Translations under genes and position numbers: made by a program
Part shown: positions 36,514 through 47,715 of the stretch, in pieces
How positions within the stretch are numbered: position 1 is the first letter of the stretch
Layout of the letters: each line of letters opens with the position of its first letter
From: Xiphydria camelus
Lineage: Eukaryota; Arthropoda; Insecta; Hymenoptera; Xiphydriidae
Assembly: GCA_963678675.1 (NCBI GenBank)
Contig: OY783194.1
Location: forward strand, 34,450,278-34,514,277
Direction: 5' to 3'
DNA length: 64,000 nucleotides
The notes under the pieces: generated by a model
What the model saw: the letters and a program-made list of their open reading frames with translations, nothing else
What the model was told of the DNA's origin: nothing
Database searches by the model: none

Positions 36514-38144
36514 TGCGTACCTAAAAGCTTCGCGACTAAAGTCATTAAATCATCGTCTGTTAAAATTCAAACTTGAAAAAATCCGTTGCAATTGAAGTCT
36601 TGAAACGAGATCACGAAATTACCAGAAGAGGAGCTGCAGCGTACGAGCGAACGGAACGAATCATCGAGGACGAAGAGCGACCCCGCTCCGCGTCCCGCAA
36701 CACTGCAGACGCATCCGAAATTCGCGCGATCGTGCGACCAGCGCCGCCGGCTCCGGATTTCTGGGGTTGCGCCGCAGCGGCGCGCCGACGGGAAGTCGTC
36801 GCGGGCTCGTTAAGATATTCACGCCGGATCCTGGGAACACTCGAAGCTATCTGTCAATCCGGAAAGGGAATTGAAAGAGATTCGGATTAATAGCCTGCAT
36901 CCTCGATCGGGAGGATCGTCCCATCCGGACGCGGCCCGATGCTACAATGGTCTCGATACAATGAAAGGAAATATCCAAGATATGCAAATGGCGCGTTCCG
37001 ATCATCTTCGGCGGGGTGGCGGAAGAGGGGCGGCGGGGAGCAGGGAAGGGAGGAAGAAGGGTTCGAAGACGAACACATGTTCCGAGCATTTGCATACCTC
37101 CTGGCTATTTGCATACGAAGAAATTTGCATCGTCCGTGCATTTGCGCAGGCGACCCCGAGGACTGAAAGAACGGGCGTCGATGGAGGGGTGGAGGAGGGG
37201 GAGCGGCGCGCTTCTTTTCGCGTATCTATTGAAAGGATATAGGAAAGGGGTGAGATCGGGGTGCCGCTCCAGCGGGAATAATATATTAAGGGGTAAAATG
37301 CTACTAATGCCTTTATACCGAGCTCCTCGTATAATGCCATTTTCTCCCTTTGTGGAATGAGTCTAATGTATTTTTTCGACGGATTCCCTCTCTCTGCCAC
37401 CGCAGTCTCGAGTGGCGCGGTTCGAGTACAGTCGAGGGGGTTGTACAGGATCGATCTCTCGCGCCTGTCTGTTTCGATTCGAACCTTTTTAAGTTCTCAC
37501 CGAGAAAAAAGTCTCGGATGGTATCGACGAGACAAAGGGCTGATCCGGTGGAATCCTTTGGGGACTCGGAAGGAATGTTGAGGTTGTTTTTGTCGTTATT
37601 ACGGGTGGTAAAAAATGTTTTCGACCATCTACACGTGTTTAGACATTTTCTTCTGGAATGGTTTTGCGCTCCGATCGTACATTTGCCATCGCACCTCGCT
37701 ACGAAGCTCCGGAAAAAATAGAACTTTTCAATCTCACCGACGCGACGTTCCGCCGTGCGCGCACGTATCCCTGCGTCGTCTAAACATATACGCACGGGCT
37801 TACAGAAGCGTTTCTACCTGTCGCCTTTGTGGCGTACCTGCGCAACAGTCAGCCGCGTCTCGCGTTTCCAGTTCCGCGCGACGACCGCGCTCCGACGCAT
37901 GTACGGGAGACGCGACGACGTGAATGGATATAGCTTTTCATCCGAAACGCGCGTCACGCGTTTTTCCCCCGCGCGCCTCACAAAAGACTCGCGTGGGATG
38001 TCTACCTGGCGATTGCGATTCCTTCTGGATCTTGATTTTTACATTGATCGAGGTCACCGAGCGTAAGAGCTCGGTTGCCCGTGACACGCCGTCGTTTTCT
38101 TCGAATACGTCGAGAATCTTGGAACTTCTATGATTGCTCGTAGG
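36514..38144. other. Unique DNA containing an octamer cluster
   Basis: Apart from the cluster at 36982-37147 I see no exon. Frames of 105 to 160 codons occur on both strands and none stands out. The Lys/Glu-rich frame at 36573-36890 starts at TTG, not ATG. Confidence 0.4.
36982..37147. promoter_or_regulatory. Cluster of POU-type octamer motifs
   Basis: Exact ATGCAAAT at 36982-36989, and its complement ATTTGCAT at 37088-37095, 37107-37114 and 37123-37130. A near match ATTTGCGC follows at 37140-37147. Four exact 8-mers and one variant lie within 166 bp, and the last four start 19, 16 and 17 bp apart. ATGCAAAT is the classical recognition sequence of Oct/POU-domain factors. A homotypic cluster like this fits an enhancer. 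Function is inferred only. Confidence 0.5.
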
Positions 38145-38291
38145 CACTGAGAGGAAAAATGATATATTCGATTAAATCTGCATTTAGGGATGGGGGAATG
38201 CGGAATTACTTGCTGGTTTTGGTCTTATATTATGGATTACATATTATGATTTCTATATTAAGCGTATGTATAAGAACTGTGTATGGATTAT

Positions 38292-39340
38292 GGGGGAGAG
38301 TTGCCTATATTGAACCGGTACCTACATTGAATCTCCTGGCTATTTTAAGTAAATGAGCATTTCCACGTCATCTATTAGCAGAAATTCAAACCTTAGTACC
38401 GGTCAATGCCCCTTGACATCTTTTCAATTTTTCGCGAAAATTGAAATCTCAGAAATCGATCTCTCGACCACCCTATCCGATGTATTTTTTCACGCTGATT
38501 CCGAAAATGGCGGATATATTGACGATATCTCAGAGGAAATATAAGATATCGGTGATTCCATGTACCAGAAAATTATCTTTTTCACGGGAAATCATCGATA
38601 TTTCAGTCTTCCTTTGAGATATCCTCGATATATCTATAATTTTCGTAATCAGCGCAAAAAAATACATAAGATAGGATGGTCGAGAGTTCAATTCCAGAGA
38701 TTTCGATTTTTGTCAAAATCTAAGGCATTTACCTTAAGATTTTTTCAATTTTTCGCAAAAATTGAAATCTCTGAAATCGATCTCTCGACCACCCTATCCG
38801 ATGTATTTTTTCACGCTGATTCCGAAAATCATAGTTATCAGGTCCATATCTCAAAGGAAATGTGAAATATCAGCGATTTTATGTACGGAAAAATTATTTT
38901 TTCATAAAAGAGTCATGGATATCTCGGTGTTCCTTTGAGATTTCCTCAATATATTAATGATTTTCATAATCAATGCGAAAAAATACACAAGATAGGATGG
39001 TCGAGAGTTCGATTTCAGAGATTTCGATTTTTGTCAAAATTTTAAGTGCTGATTCCAAAAATCACTTAAAGGAAATCTTAAAGGATCGCCGAAACATCGA
39101 TGATTTTCCATGAAAAAAAAATATTCTCGTACATAAAATCGTTAATATTTGATATTTCCTTTGAGATATAGTCAGTATACAGGATATATATGTATGTCAA
39201 TAATAATTGCATGATTTTTAGAATCAGCGCTTGTGATTTTGACAAAAATCGAAATCTCTGGAATCAGTAGAAATGTTCATTTACTCAAAATAGCCAGGAG
39301 GTTCAATTTAGGTACCGGTTCAATATAGGCAACTCTCCCC
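38292..39340 (+). mobile_element. Family N element with 80-bp terminal inverted repeats
   Basis: GGGGAGAGTTGCCTATATTG at the left mirrors the right end, and the arms match with few differences for about 80 bp, through GAACCGGTACCTA, CTCCTGGCTATTTT and AGTAAATGA. It is 1.05 kb long and flanked by TA-rich sequence. The interior has no long open frame, only the 321-bp-period array. Confidence 0.85.
38421..39060 (+). repeat. 321-bp tandem array of alternating inverted blocks
   Basis: TTTTCAATTTTTCGC recurs at 38421 and 38742, and TTTCGATTTTTGTCAAAAT at 38701 and 39022, both 321 bp apart. Within a unit, CTCTCGACCACCCTATC faces its complement GATAGGATGGTCGAGAG, so each unit folds on itself. Two units are present, plus a degraded tail to about 39290. 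Confidence 0.85.
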
Positions 39341-39540
39341 TACAAACATTTAAAAATCTGTATACACAGTCCTTACATGTTTAATATAGAATTCATATTA
39401 TATATAATCCATATGTGACCAAAACCACGTATAAATTATATAGGTACAAAATATATAGAACTTTTCCGCCTGGGCGACCAATAAATTTCCCCACCCGTAA
39501 CAACCGATTTATTCAAATCTACTGCATTTTTCTTCCAGTG

Positions 39541-40105
39541 TATTAAGTATTTCGAGGCGCGTCGAGAACGCGCGAGCGAAAATCTCGTCCGCGACGGTGA
39601 GAACAGAAGGGAAGCCTCGTTCGTTCCATCGAGGTCGACGGTAGGACAGGTTGACACCGCGGCGGTGCGAAACCGCTTTAACGACGCGGAGAAACGAGGG
39701 TTCGCCTCTGCGCGCGCGCGCTATACTTCAGTTTCCAGGGCACATAAGCGCGGCCATCAGCGGAAGGTGATGCTAATGCGCGTGCTCATCGATCCGCAGC
39801 CTTCGTCGCTATCGAAAGACACTGTCGACCTTGGTCCAAGTCCCTCCATCTGGCCCAATAAAGGTCCCCTCCACCCCGCGCGACTTCCTCCCCCTTTTTA
39901 TTCACGTGTGTCATACGATCTGCTTTGCAGGTACGTTTTATCGAGGCCGAAACCTTCCTCCCCTCGCCCGCCCCTGCGCAACTCGCTTCGCATGCGTTGG
40001 CACGTATCCACGCACGTCAATATGGTAATTCGCCATCGCCAGATATGTAAATAAGTTAGATTTGAGTTTTGTTGCGGCGGTTCGATGGGAACTCGGGGAG
40101 GGAAG

Positions 40106-40138
<33 letters not shown>

Positions 40139-41526
40139 TAAGCGCCTTAGTAGCCGCACGCATGATCCCGGCGACCGGATCCAGATTTATTGGTTCCTTC
40201 GTCAGATCCGACGGAGCTCTCTGGCCGTCGCCGGTGTGAACGGAAGCCGGGGATTTTACGATCTTGATTCAGAACCGCCACTGTATCGCCGCGCGCGGGG
40301 CCCCCGGGGCTATTAATCCGCCTGTGATCCATAATGCGTACTTAGACACGCGCGTATACAGTCGAACGCCGCCGGGAGGCGTTCCGCGCGAAGCCGACCA
40401 CCCTCGAGCGGAAGTGTTCTGAAAAAAAAAGAGAAGTAAACGATGAATCGTAAAATCGGTAGGGTATTAAATCCTATAAAGATTCTTTCAGATAGTTTTC
40501 ATCTCTCTTGCGAATCCCTCTCAATCGAGCCTTTCCAATGCAGTCGACGACGGAACGATTCGCGATACATTGTCTTCGGAAGGCTGCAGAGCGTCAATAC
40601 AACACGCGCGCGGCTATATACGAGCAGTACTCCTTTCGCAACGCGCGCGCGAAAGTCGGCGTCGTCCGCGTGTCGCTTGTGAAAAACTAATAACAACAAT
40701 GAAAACAGGTGCGAAATACACAGCGGCGAATGAAAGGAAACGCCGTTTCGCGAAATCGTCCGCTTCGATTCCGTAATATCATCGCGTTTGCTGGGTCGAA
40801 AAGGGGGGGAGGAAGGAGGGCAGCGTACGCGAGGGGACCGAAGCGTGTATCCACTCGGCCCTCGTCGCGAAGGCATCGGGGCAATTACGTGTACGTATTA
40901 ACATAGAACGCGAAAGGTGAGGGTCGGTCATCCATATGGCTATCAAAACGACCGGGCCTCGTGATCTATCAACCGTTCGTCGCGTGGTAAAAATTCAGTA
41001 CGACCCCCCGATACCAGATAGAATCAGCGCTGGAATAATACAAACGTAATGAGGAGGGGTAGGGCTCAGGTGAGGGAGGGGGAGAGAGAGGCGGCCTATT
41101 CCACGGCGACTAGCGTGATATCATTATTACCTTCACGCCACAGCGGCTCCCAATTTATTCCTCATCGTCACAAATAAATTTCACGGCGTCGCCTTCGAAT
41201 CGAACAGCGCGCGCTCCCGTTCCCATCGCGCCGAACCGTTGGCGCGCTCGAGGATCGCGATTCCACCGCGATGGACTCGATACCGCCGCGCGAAATACAT
41301 AAGGCGCCGAGCAGCGGAGGAATCGTTAATTACGTAGCTACTCCGTGAACACGATAATTGATTTCGGCTCATTTTGTTCGGGATTAAACAACTTTGGAAG
41401 AGCTTCGCTTCGGCAGCTATTCGCTCCGCATGAGATGCGGTGTAACGATGAGGTGGATTCCGAGACGGACGGTTGGCAAAGTAAAATTACTTTGAAATTT
41501 GAATTGCGATCAAATTGCAATCGATA
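39541..41526. other. Unique CpG-rich DNA, no gene seen
   Basis: GA microsatellite at 40106-40137. A possible plus-strand coding look near 39780-39830 (Leu/Val/Pro) has no ATG or donor support. Nothing else was called. Confidence 0.4.
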
Positions 41527-41908
41527 CACGGTAGAAAAAAGTGGTGCCAATTATAGTGGTGGTATACATATGTACTACGACTGGTGTCATTCAGTCTTAT
41601 ACCATTATTATTTAACACCAAAAATGTGGTCTGCATTGTAAAAATATTTGTATTTTTAATACATTTTTACAGGAAGCTTTTTTCCCATACGTGATTATTA
41701 AAATTAATACACCCCGTAATTATGAAAATTAGTATATTTCCTTAAGAAATAGCCTTTATACTAAATTTCATAACGGAGAGTATATTAATTTTTATAATCA
41801 TGTATTATTGGATAAAAGCTTTATACACAAATTTATTAAATTCAATACAATTTTTGTTTACAATGTAGGTACAGATATAGATCAACACCGCAGAATTTTT
41901 TACCGCGC
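41527..41908 (+). mobile_element. Family A MITE, copy 5, split by family B
   Basis: The left piece 41527-41636 (CACGGTAGAAAAAAGTGG to AATGTGGTCTGC) and right piece 41867-41908 (GATATAGATCAACACCGCAG, TTTTTTACCG) rebuild one family A element around the insertion. Confidence 0.85.
41637..41866 (-). mobile_element. Family B MITE nested in family A
   Basis: Left TTGTAAAAATATTTG, right TTTTTGTTTACAATG. Body TTACAGGAAGCTTTTTTCCC faces GGATAAAAGCTTTATA, with AACGGAGAGTATATT inside as in the copies at 24041 and 60430. Confidence 0.8.
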
Positions 41909-42533
41909 GTATCAATGATTATAGCGATATCAATAACATCGATACAGGCGATTCGACGCCTTCGATGAAATTTTTGCAATTCCTCTTCCACATCGAGCCC
42001 GAAGATCCCACGAGAGATACGCGGGATCGAGCGAACGATCGATGTAGATCCACCAGCCCGATTATTCCCGGTTACGAGGTGGCAGCACCTGTCGGTGGTC
42101 TCTTTCGCGCCAAACCGTCCCGTGGCAACTGGTCTCTGCGATGTAGGGTATACGTACACACGTGTACTTCCGTCACGCGTCTCTGAACAATGGCATTAAT
42201 AGGCCCTGGCGAGTTATTAATTGCCGGTGCTCGCCGGATATGACTGTCTATAGCTTCGTTCGCCCGGGTGTTCTTCTATATTGTATACATATCTACCGCG
42301 TTCCATCGACCGACTCAACTTTTACGAGTACGTCTCAACGTCTTTCGTATTTCGAGAGCCGCGCGCGCTCGTAGAGCGGTCGGGCGCTCGCTTTTGTTTT
42401 GTCGTCGCGCTGGTGCGGAGCTCGACTGTACAAAGGAGGAAATCGAATATCGGGTATCGAGATGAACGAGTCGAAGAAGACGCCCTGTAGATTTGCGTGG
42501 CGACTGCAAAGCATCTCAGCCCAATCGAACATG
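41909..42533. other. Unique DNA, no gene seen
   Basis: Nothing identified. Confidence 0.4.
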
Positions 42534-42792
42534 CACCGAGAAAACAGTTTATTTGTAGGTAATAAATGTTTGATTGTATATGGCGAAATAAACATTTTAT
42601 TGAATCAAGTAAATATTTATTAACTATTATGATATTTATTTGGCACAATTAGATCCTTTGAGGCAATCATTCGAATGAAACAAACATTGTAATCATCATT
42701 AACATACTCGTATTTTCTTGTCTCAACGAAATATTTATTTTGCCGTATTTGAAACTAAATTTATTGATTATTAATAAATTGTCTTCTCGGTG
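42534..42792 (+). mobile_element. Family I MITE, intact copy
   Basis: CACCGAGAAAACAG to CTGTCTTCTCGGTG-like right end (TGTCTTCTCGGTG at 42780-42792). GGCGAAATAAACATTTTATTG mirrors CAACGAAATATTTATTTTGCC. Ends 14 bp before the next element. Confidence 0.85.
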
Positions 42793-42806
42793 TGGAGATA
42801 TCGCTG

Positions 42807-43049
42807 CACTGAGAAAAATAATCAGTCAGTTTAACTAAAATCTTGGAGGCCACGACCAAACAGTTTGGTAAAATATGGATCCTCTCTCCATTTATCTGGT
42901 TTGACTGACTATTTTCCGATTGGGATAACTAGATGTCTTATTGGAATAACTATATATTTGGTTAAACTTACTATTTTTTTGGTTACAATAACTAAATATA
43001 TTTAACCAGATGCGTTTTTTCATTTTAACCAAGCTGTCTTTCTCGGTGT
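42807..43049 (-). mobile_element. Family E MITE
   Basis: CACTGAGAAAAATAATC to TGTCTTTCTCGGTG. Reverse orientation: ACCAAACAGTTTGGTAAAATATGG lies at the left and ACCAGATGCG at the right. Confidence 0.85.
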
Positions 43050-44525
43050 ACCTTAAATTTATGAAAGCAGTGATGCATAAGCGAAGAAAAAAAATATAAC
43101 CCAGATAATATTTTTCAAAAAGATGCCGACGATCCGGAGTTCTTGTTAGTTCTGATCTCGATTCACACGGAGGCTATTACGTATATACTTTGCGATCGCT
43201 CTCCATCCTCCAGAGAACCGCACGATCTCGGCGTGTCCTTCCTCCTCCGGCTTCGGGGAACGACGCGTCCCGCGGAGTCATCTCAACGGTCTATCTCGAC
43301 GCGAACGCGAGGCAGAACGTCGCTCTACGTAATTATGAGCGGCCAGTGACTGTCGCTGATTAATAGAGGGCGGTGCAGCGAGATAATCGAAAGGAAGCAA
43401 CGAATGGAAAGGAGGAACGTCGCGGCCAGATGCCATCTTACCGACGTGGTCGGACTCCTTCATGCCTGTTGCGTCCAGGGAATTACTTATTTGTGATAAT
43501 TTCGTTCCCTCCTCTAGCAGAGAGTGAGGGAGAGAAAGAGAGAGAGAGAGAAAAAGAAGGAGGGAACGCATCGCGCCCAAGGGTTTCCGTGAAAAGTCCA
43601 TAACGAAAAAAGGGTTTATCGTTTGCTGTCCTGCTTTCAACTGGATTTGTCGATATCATCAAGTGATATCTAAGTTTTGAAGAAGGTGAAGGAGGAAGAA
43701 GCGGGAAGGGTCCAGGATTTTGTACCCGATCCAACGACTCCAGGAAGATCAACGTTTACATAAGAACCGTAACTTTTTTCCTAAATTCGAAATTTCACAA
43801 ATCAGCGGTCAGAGTTTCAGTCGCCACCATTTACTTCTCACTCGACGAATCAATTCCTCTCGACCCGGACGCTTTAATTTCACACGCAACCGGATCGCTC
43901 CTCGACGGCGCAAATCCAAACGTCGGCGGCAAATTGATTAACGGCTTCCCGCGGCAACTTTCGAGTCGTCCGCCGCCAGGAATCAACTTTGCGGAGGAAA
44001 CGAGGCACGGTGAACTGTGAATCATTTCCCGCCCAAAGTCGATGCGCGGTTGATAGCGCCGGTTCGAAACAGTGGAGTTAATGAGATGTACCTGCGCACC
44101 GCGAGAGGTACGACGGAGCGCGAGCGGACGAACGAGAGTGGCCGAACGCGCGACTGTGTACTCCGGGGCTGGCGAGGAGCGAGGGGCCTCGGACCGATGT
44201 ATTGTAATTGCGGACCGCGAGCAGCCGAGTCCTCCACGCGTGGACGATCGCGGTCGCTGGTCCGAAACGGTGAACGATTCTAATCAACGTTTCTGGCCGC
44301 TCTCTCGTGCGCGCACTCCGCCGCCGCTGACCTATTGGCTTTGGAAAGAAATCTAGGTACAGCACAGTTCGATCGATCACCCTCGATGTCGCTCGTCCTG
44401 ACGCTTCCACGTTGGATTCCGACGCGCCGGCGATCGACCCTTTCTTTAGAGCGGGTCGAAGGGGAGCAGTTCGAATACCAGCTTCACTTGACGTTGCGTC
44501 ACGGTGTTTAGTACGTCGATATACG
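43050..44525. other. Unique DNA, no gene seen
   Basis: GA tract near 43531-43552. Minus-strand Leu/Ser frames arise from this tract. Confidence 0.4.
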
Positions 44526-44925
44526 TAGTGGAAAAAAGTGGTGTTGATTTTTAACACCATTTCACAGATGTGGAACAATATTTATACTATACCTGGTGCC
44601 ATTTAATCATATGCCATTGTCATCTAACATTAAAAGTGATCTCTATAGGTATACTGAGAGACAAAAAATGGTATATTCAATTAAATCTGCGTCTACGGGT
44701 GGGGGAATGCAGAATTAGTTCTCCGATCAATAAATTTAATTACAACTAGGAACGATTAATGGCTATTTGAAAAAAAAAGCAGGCTGCAGTCCATTCGAGT
44801 TATAGGTAGTTATTAGTCCAAGTAATTTGATCTGCATTCCCCCTCACCCGTAACCGCCGATTTAATCAAATTCACTAAATTTTTCTCTCAGTGCAGGTCC
44901 ACCCCGCAAAATTTATTATTACGTG
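44526..44925 (+). mobile_element. Family A MITE, copy 6, split by family C
   Basis: The left piece 44526-44652 (AGTGGAAAAAAGTGGTG to GATCTCTATAGGTA) and right piece 44894-44925 (AGGTCCACCCCGCAAAATTT) form one family A element. Confidence 0.85.
44653..44893 (+). mobile_element. Family C MITE nested in family A, short form
   Basis: ACTGAGAGACAAAAAATGG to TTTTTCTCTCAGTG. GATTAAATCGGCGGTTACGG (right, reversed) mirrors the left arm. At 241 bp it lacks about 330 bp present in the copy at 61951. Confidence 0.9.
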
Positions 44926-46637
44926 GAAATAATTATTTCTCCTTATGAACTTCATCGAAATAAATCAATCGAAAATAATTAAAAGATCTATAAATTCACA
45001 AAACATACAAAATCAAATAATCGAGTCATCCTTCTCTGAAAAAATGTTCAAGCAGACACTTCCCGCGCGAAATTGATTCTCGCAAACACTTCCCCGCCGA
45101 CGAGACATAACGCGTAATCGCGCTAGCTCTTCAAAGCCGACCGCCAGGAATTCTTTTCCAGCAACGAGACGCAATAGGCAGAATTCAGCCGAACGCGAAA
45201 GTGCGCGTGCAAAGCGACCGAGATAGCCGAACGTGGATCGCCGTTTGCGGCCTATCCAGCCGCGTATCTGTTCGACTGTACGCTTTCCTGTCATTACCGC
45301 ATTCTCCGTGGCCCTCGTACCGTGCACCGAACGGCTCCGTCCGTACGCGTATAATACGCGTTTCGATCCCACGAGGAGATACGATGCCGTCCCCGCTTAC
45401 TTTATTATCGCTCCGTATTATACGTCGCTCCGTCGGAATCGCGTCGCCGCGGATCTTCGATAGCGCGCGTAACGAGAGACAGGTGCGCTCGTCACTTTTG
45501 AGGAGGTTACGCGCGACGGTTGCGGACTCCCTCCCCTCCGCCCGGAAGAGTGCATCTAGCTGCGTCGGGCGACCGCGGATTATGGCGTTTCCGTGGAATT
45601 CCCATAAGCGCGGCGGAGGGAACCGCGCGCAAACCTCTCATTAACAATTACGCGGCGGCCCGGCGATTGTAAATTAATTCTATCGCTCGCGCATCGCCCA
45701 ATTAAGGCATATGAAGCGTGAAGATGGGGATCGCTTCCTCGAAATGTATACTCCGCGTATTATAGTTTCAAGTCGCGATCGCATCGGGATCGGTGACTGG
45801 CGGGGTGTACCCGGTAACGCGTTCGCGAGTGTTGATATTATTTTTGGAATGCGCGATCTTCGTCGGCGCGCGACCGATGTATTACCTTCCAAATTAGAGT
45901 CGTACGTTTATTCGTACGATCTTACGAATTTTTGGTAGCGCTAGAGTTTTTATTCAGACGATACCACAATTTATCACAGCTTCCGAAATATCGATCCATT
46001 AGTGCTCGCTGATAAATTTAGCTACCGAGCAATTTCTCCTTCGAGACTTGAAATTAAGCATTTTTGTGTACAATTTCTGTAATCAATTCCTCAACATTTG
46101 AAAACGATTAATTGGATACCTATCCGCTGACAAAAATTGTTTGACAACTGAAAATGATTCTAATAAGCACTGGTTGATTAATACGAACGATTCGTTCGAA
46201 CTGAAACGTTGATATATGCCCTATAAATTTCGAATCGCTCGATACCAAGATCCATCGGAAAAGCAGAGCGACTTCGACCCTTTCGCAGAAGCGCTAACGA
46301 GCGCGCGAAGCGTCAGCGAAGCAACGCAAAACCGAAGTGGCGTTTCCGTTCGAAATATCATCCGTTCTACGCGACGGAGGGAACAATGGGCGGAACGCCC
46401 GCAGGTTGTTGACTCGGTTGTCACTGTTTTTCTGGAAAAGACAGGCGCGCACCCACGCACGCGAGTGTGCGTCAGCCCCGTCGGTGTATAGGCGCACCGC
46501 CGCGGTCCCCGTACATACGCACGGGCGCTGCGCGCGTGCGCCCTCTCGCGCGCACGTGCGTGCACGCGCACCTGCACTTTCTCGATAGGCGATCGCGAAA
46601 CCGGGGAAACAAAAATACCGGAAATAGATAGGTACCT
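44926..46637. other. Unique CpG-rich DNA, no gene seen
   Basis: Overlapping Arg-rich frames on both strands; no exon was supportable. Confidence 0.4.
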
Positions 46638-46644
46638 GTGCCGG

Positions 46645-46799
46645 TTGCCGCGGACAATGCCGAGTATTGGCAGTCGAACGCTCGCCGCGGGAACAATGGG
46701 CACAATGGGAAAGCAAAAGGGAGTTCAGACGCCGGGAGCGCGCGGCGCGGCAGCGTCGACTTCGGCAGCTTCGACCGACACGGATCTGGATGCGCACAG
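46645..46799 (+). CDS. Weak candidate first coding exon
   Basis: An ATG frame with a second ATG in good context at 46699 reads MGKQKGVQTPGARGAAASTS and then TSAASTDTDLDAH. It stops at a possible donor CACAG|GTGCATCG. The Ala/Ser/Thr/Asp opening is protein-like, but the donor is poor and both strands are open, so this may be chance. I recognise no family. Confidence 0.2.
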
Positions 46800-47217
46800 G
46801 TGCATCGCTTTCTTATACCGCCTGGCAGTGATTCTCAGGCGCGCGGCGACGGTCTCTCTTGCGAATCGGAGGAGAGAAACCCTGCGGGGGGCCGTGGGTA
46901 TATGCGGGGCTCCGGTAATGTGACGAATTCCGGGCGAATTCTATACCGCGCCTCGAGAGGAGATAAGAGGTGTCGGAATTCTAGCGGAATGGAGCCGTGT
47001 AATAAGAATGGTAATGGTAATCGTCTTTATTGCGTTGGCGAGAAGGGGGGTTGGGTGAATTGCTTTGCGATTTGACTCCGGTGAGAATACTCTCTCTCTC
47101 TCTCTCTCTCACTCTTGCGTGGGTAATTGTGATTTTAGTTGATGGGTATCGGGTGAATTGAGAATGGAATTGAGGGCAAAATTAGATGTCGGATGTGATC
47201 GCAAAAAAAAAATGGTC
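46800..47217. other. Unique DNA, no gene seen
   Basis: CT microsatellite at 47090-47110; otherwise nothing. Confidence 0.4.
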
Positions 47218-47715
47218 ATATAGACAAATTATTAGCTCATCAGATTCATCAAGATTGTGCGCTTTATGAGCCGTCGTTAAGCAAGCATACGCAGTAATGT
47301 GGTGTTAATTGGTAACACCGTTTTACCGGTGTGGACCTATGTGTAGGTATGTGTCACGTCTGATATCATTCGGCCTTACGTCATTGTTATCTGACATCAA
47401 AAGTGGGTCATATAGGTCCACATCGCAGAATTTTTCACTGTGCATTTGTGTCGCTAAATAATTTCAAATTAATACAAATATGATGCTAAATATTTGTTCA
47501 ATATATGCGCAATTTTTCGTTGATATGTTGCTGCAATAAATACAGCGAATTATTTGAATCAGATTATGATGTAAATCAAACAATTTTTTGAATAACAATT
47601 ATTTTTCTAAACTCATCCGGCAAATTAAACTTCAATTTTGGGACGGTCAATTATTATAGTTTTTACGAATATCGCGTGACGATCGTACGAGTCTTTCTGA
47701 ATGTGTACGAGTCTA
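47218..47715 (+). mobile_element. Family J repeat interrupted by family A
   Basis: Aligned with 5402-5745 it has the same order of words, but is broken between GTTAAGCAAGCAT and TTGTGTCGCTAAATAATTT by a family A element. No coding frame. Confidence 0.75.
47289..47441 (+). mobile_element. Family A MITE, copy 7, nested in J
   Basis: ACGCAGTAATGTGGTG to AATTTTTCACTGT. GCAT occurs on both sides (47285-47288 and 47442-47445), which could be the target duplication. The matching site in the uninterrupted J copy lies near 5490. Confidence 0.85.

Larger units (their letters stand above)
38209..39474 (+). mobile_element. Family D element nested in C, itself split by N
   Basis: The left piece has GGTTTTGGTCTTATATTATGG and GATTTCTATATTAAG. 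The right piece has ATAATCCATATGTGACCAAAACC and TATATAGAACTTTTCCGCCTGGG. These match the two halves of the copy at 52524-52761. The left terminus is incomplete. Confidence 0.75.
38145..39540 (+). mobile_element. Family C MITE carrying nested D and N elements
   Basis: Left arm CACTGAGAGGAAAAATG, TCGATTAAATCTGC, GGGGGAATGCGGAAT (38145-38208). Right arm CCCCACCCGTAAC, CCGATTTATTCAAATCTAC, TTTTTCTTCCAGTG (39479-39540). Together they make a complete family C element whose middle has been filled by other elements. Confidence 0.85.

Noticed and set aside
37468..37485. GATTCGAACC, like the complement of a tRNA B box
   Set aside because: The flanks cannot form a T arm or acceptor stem; no A box at the right distance.
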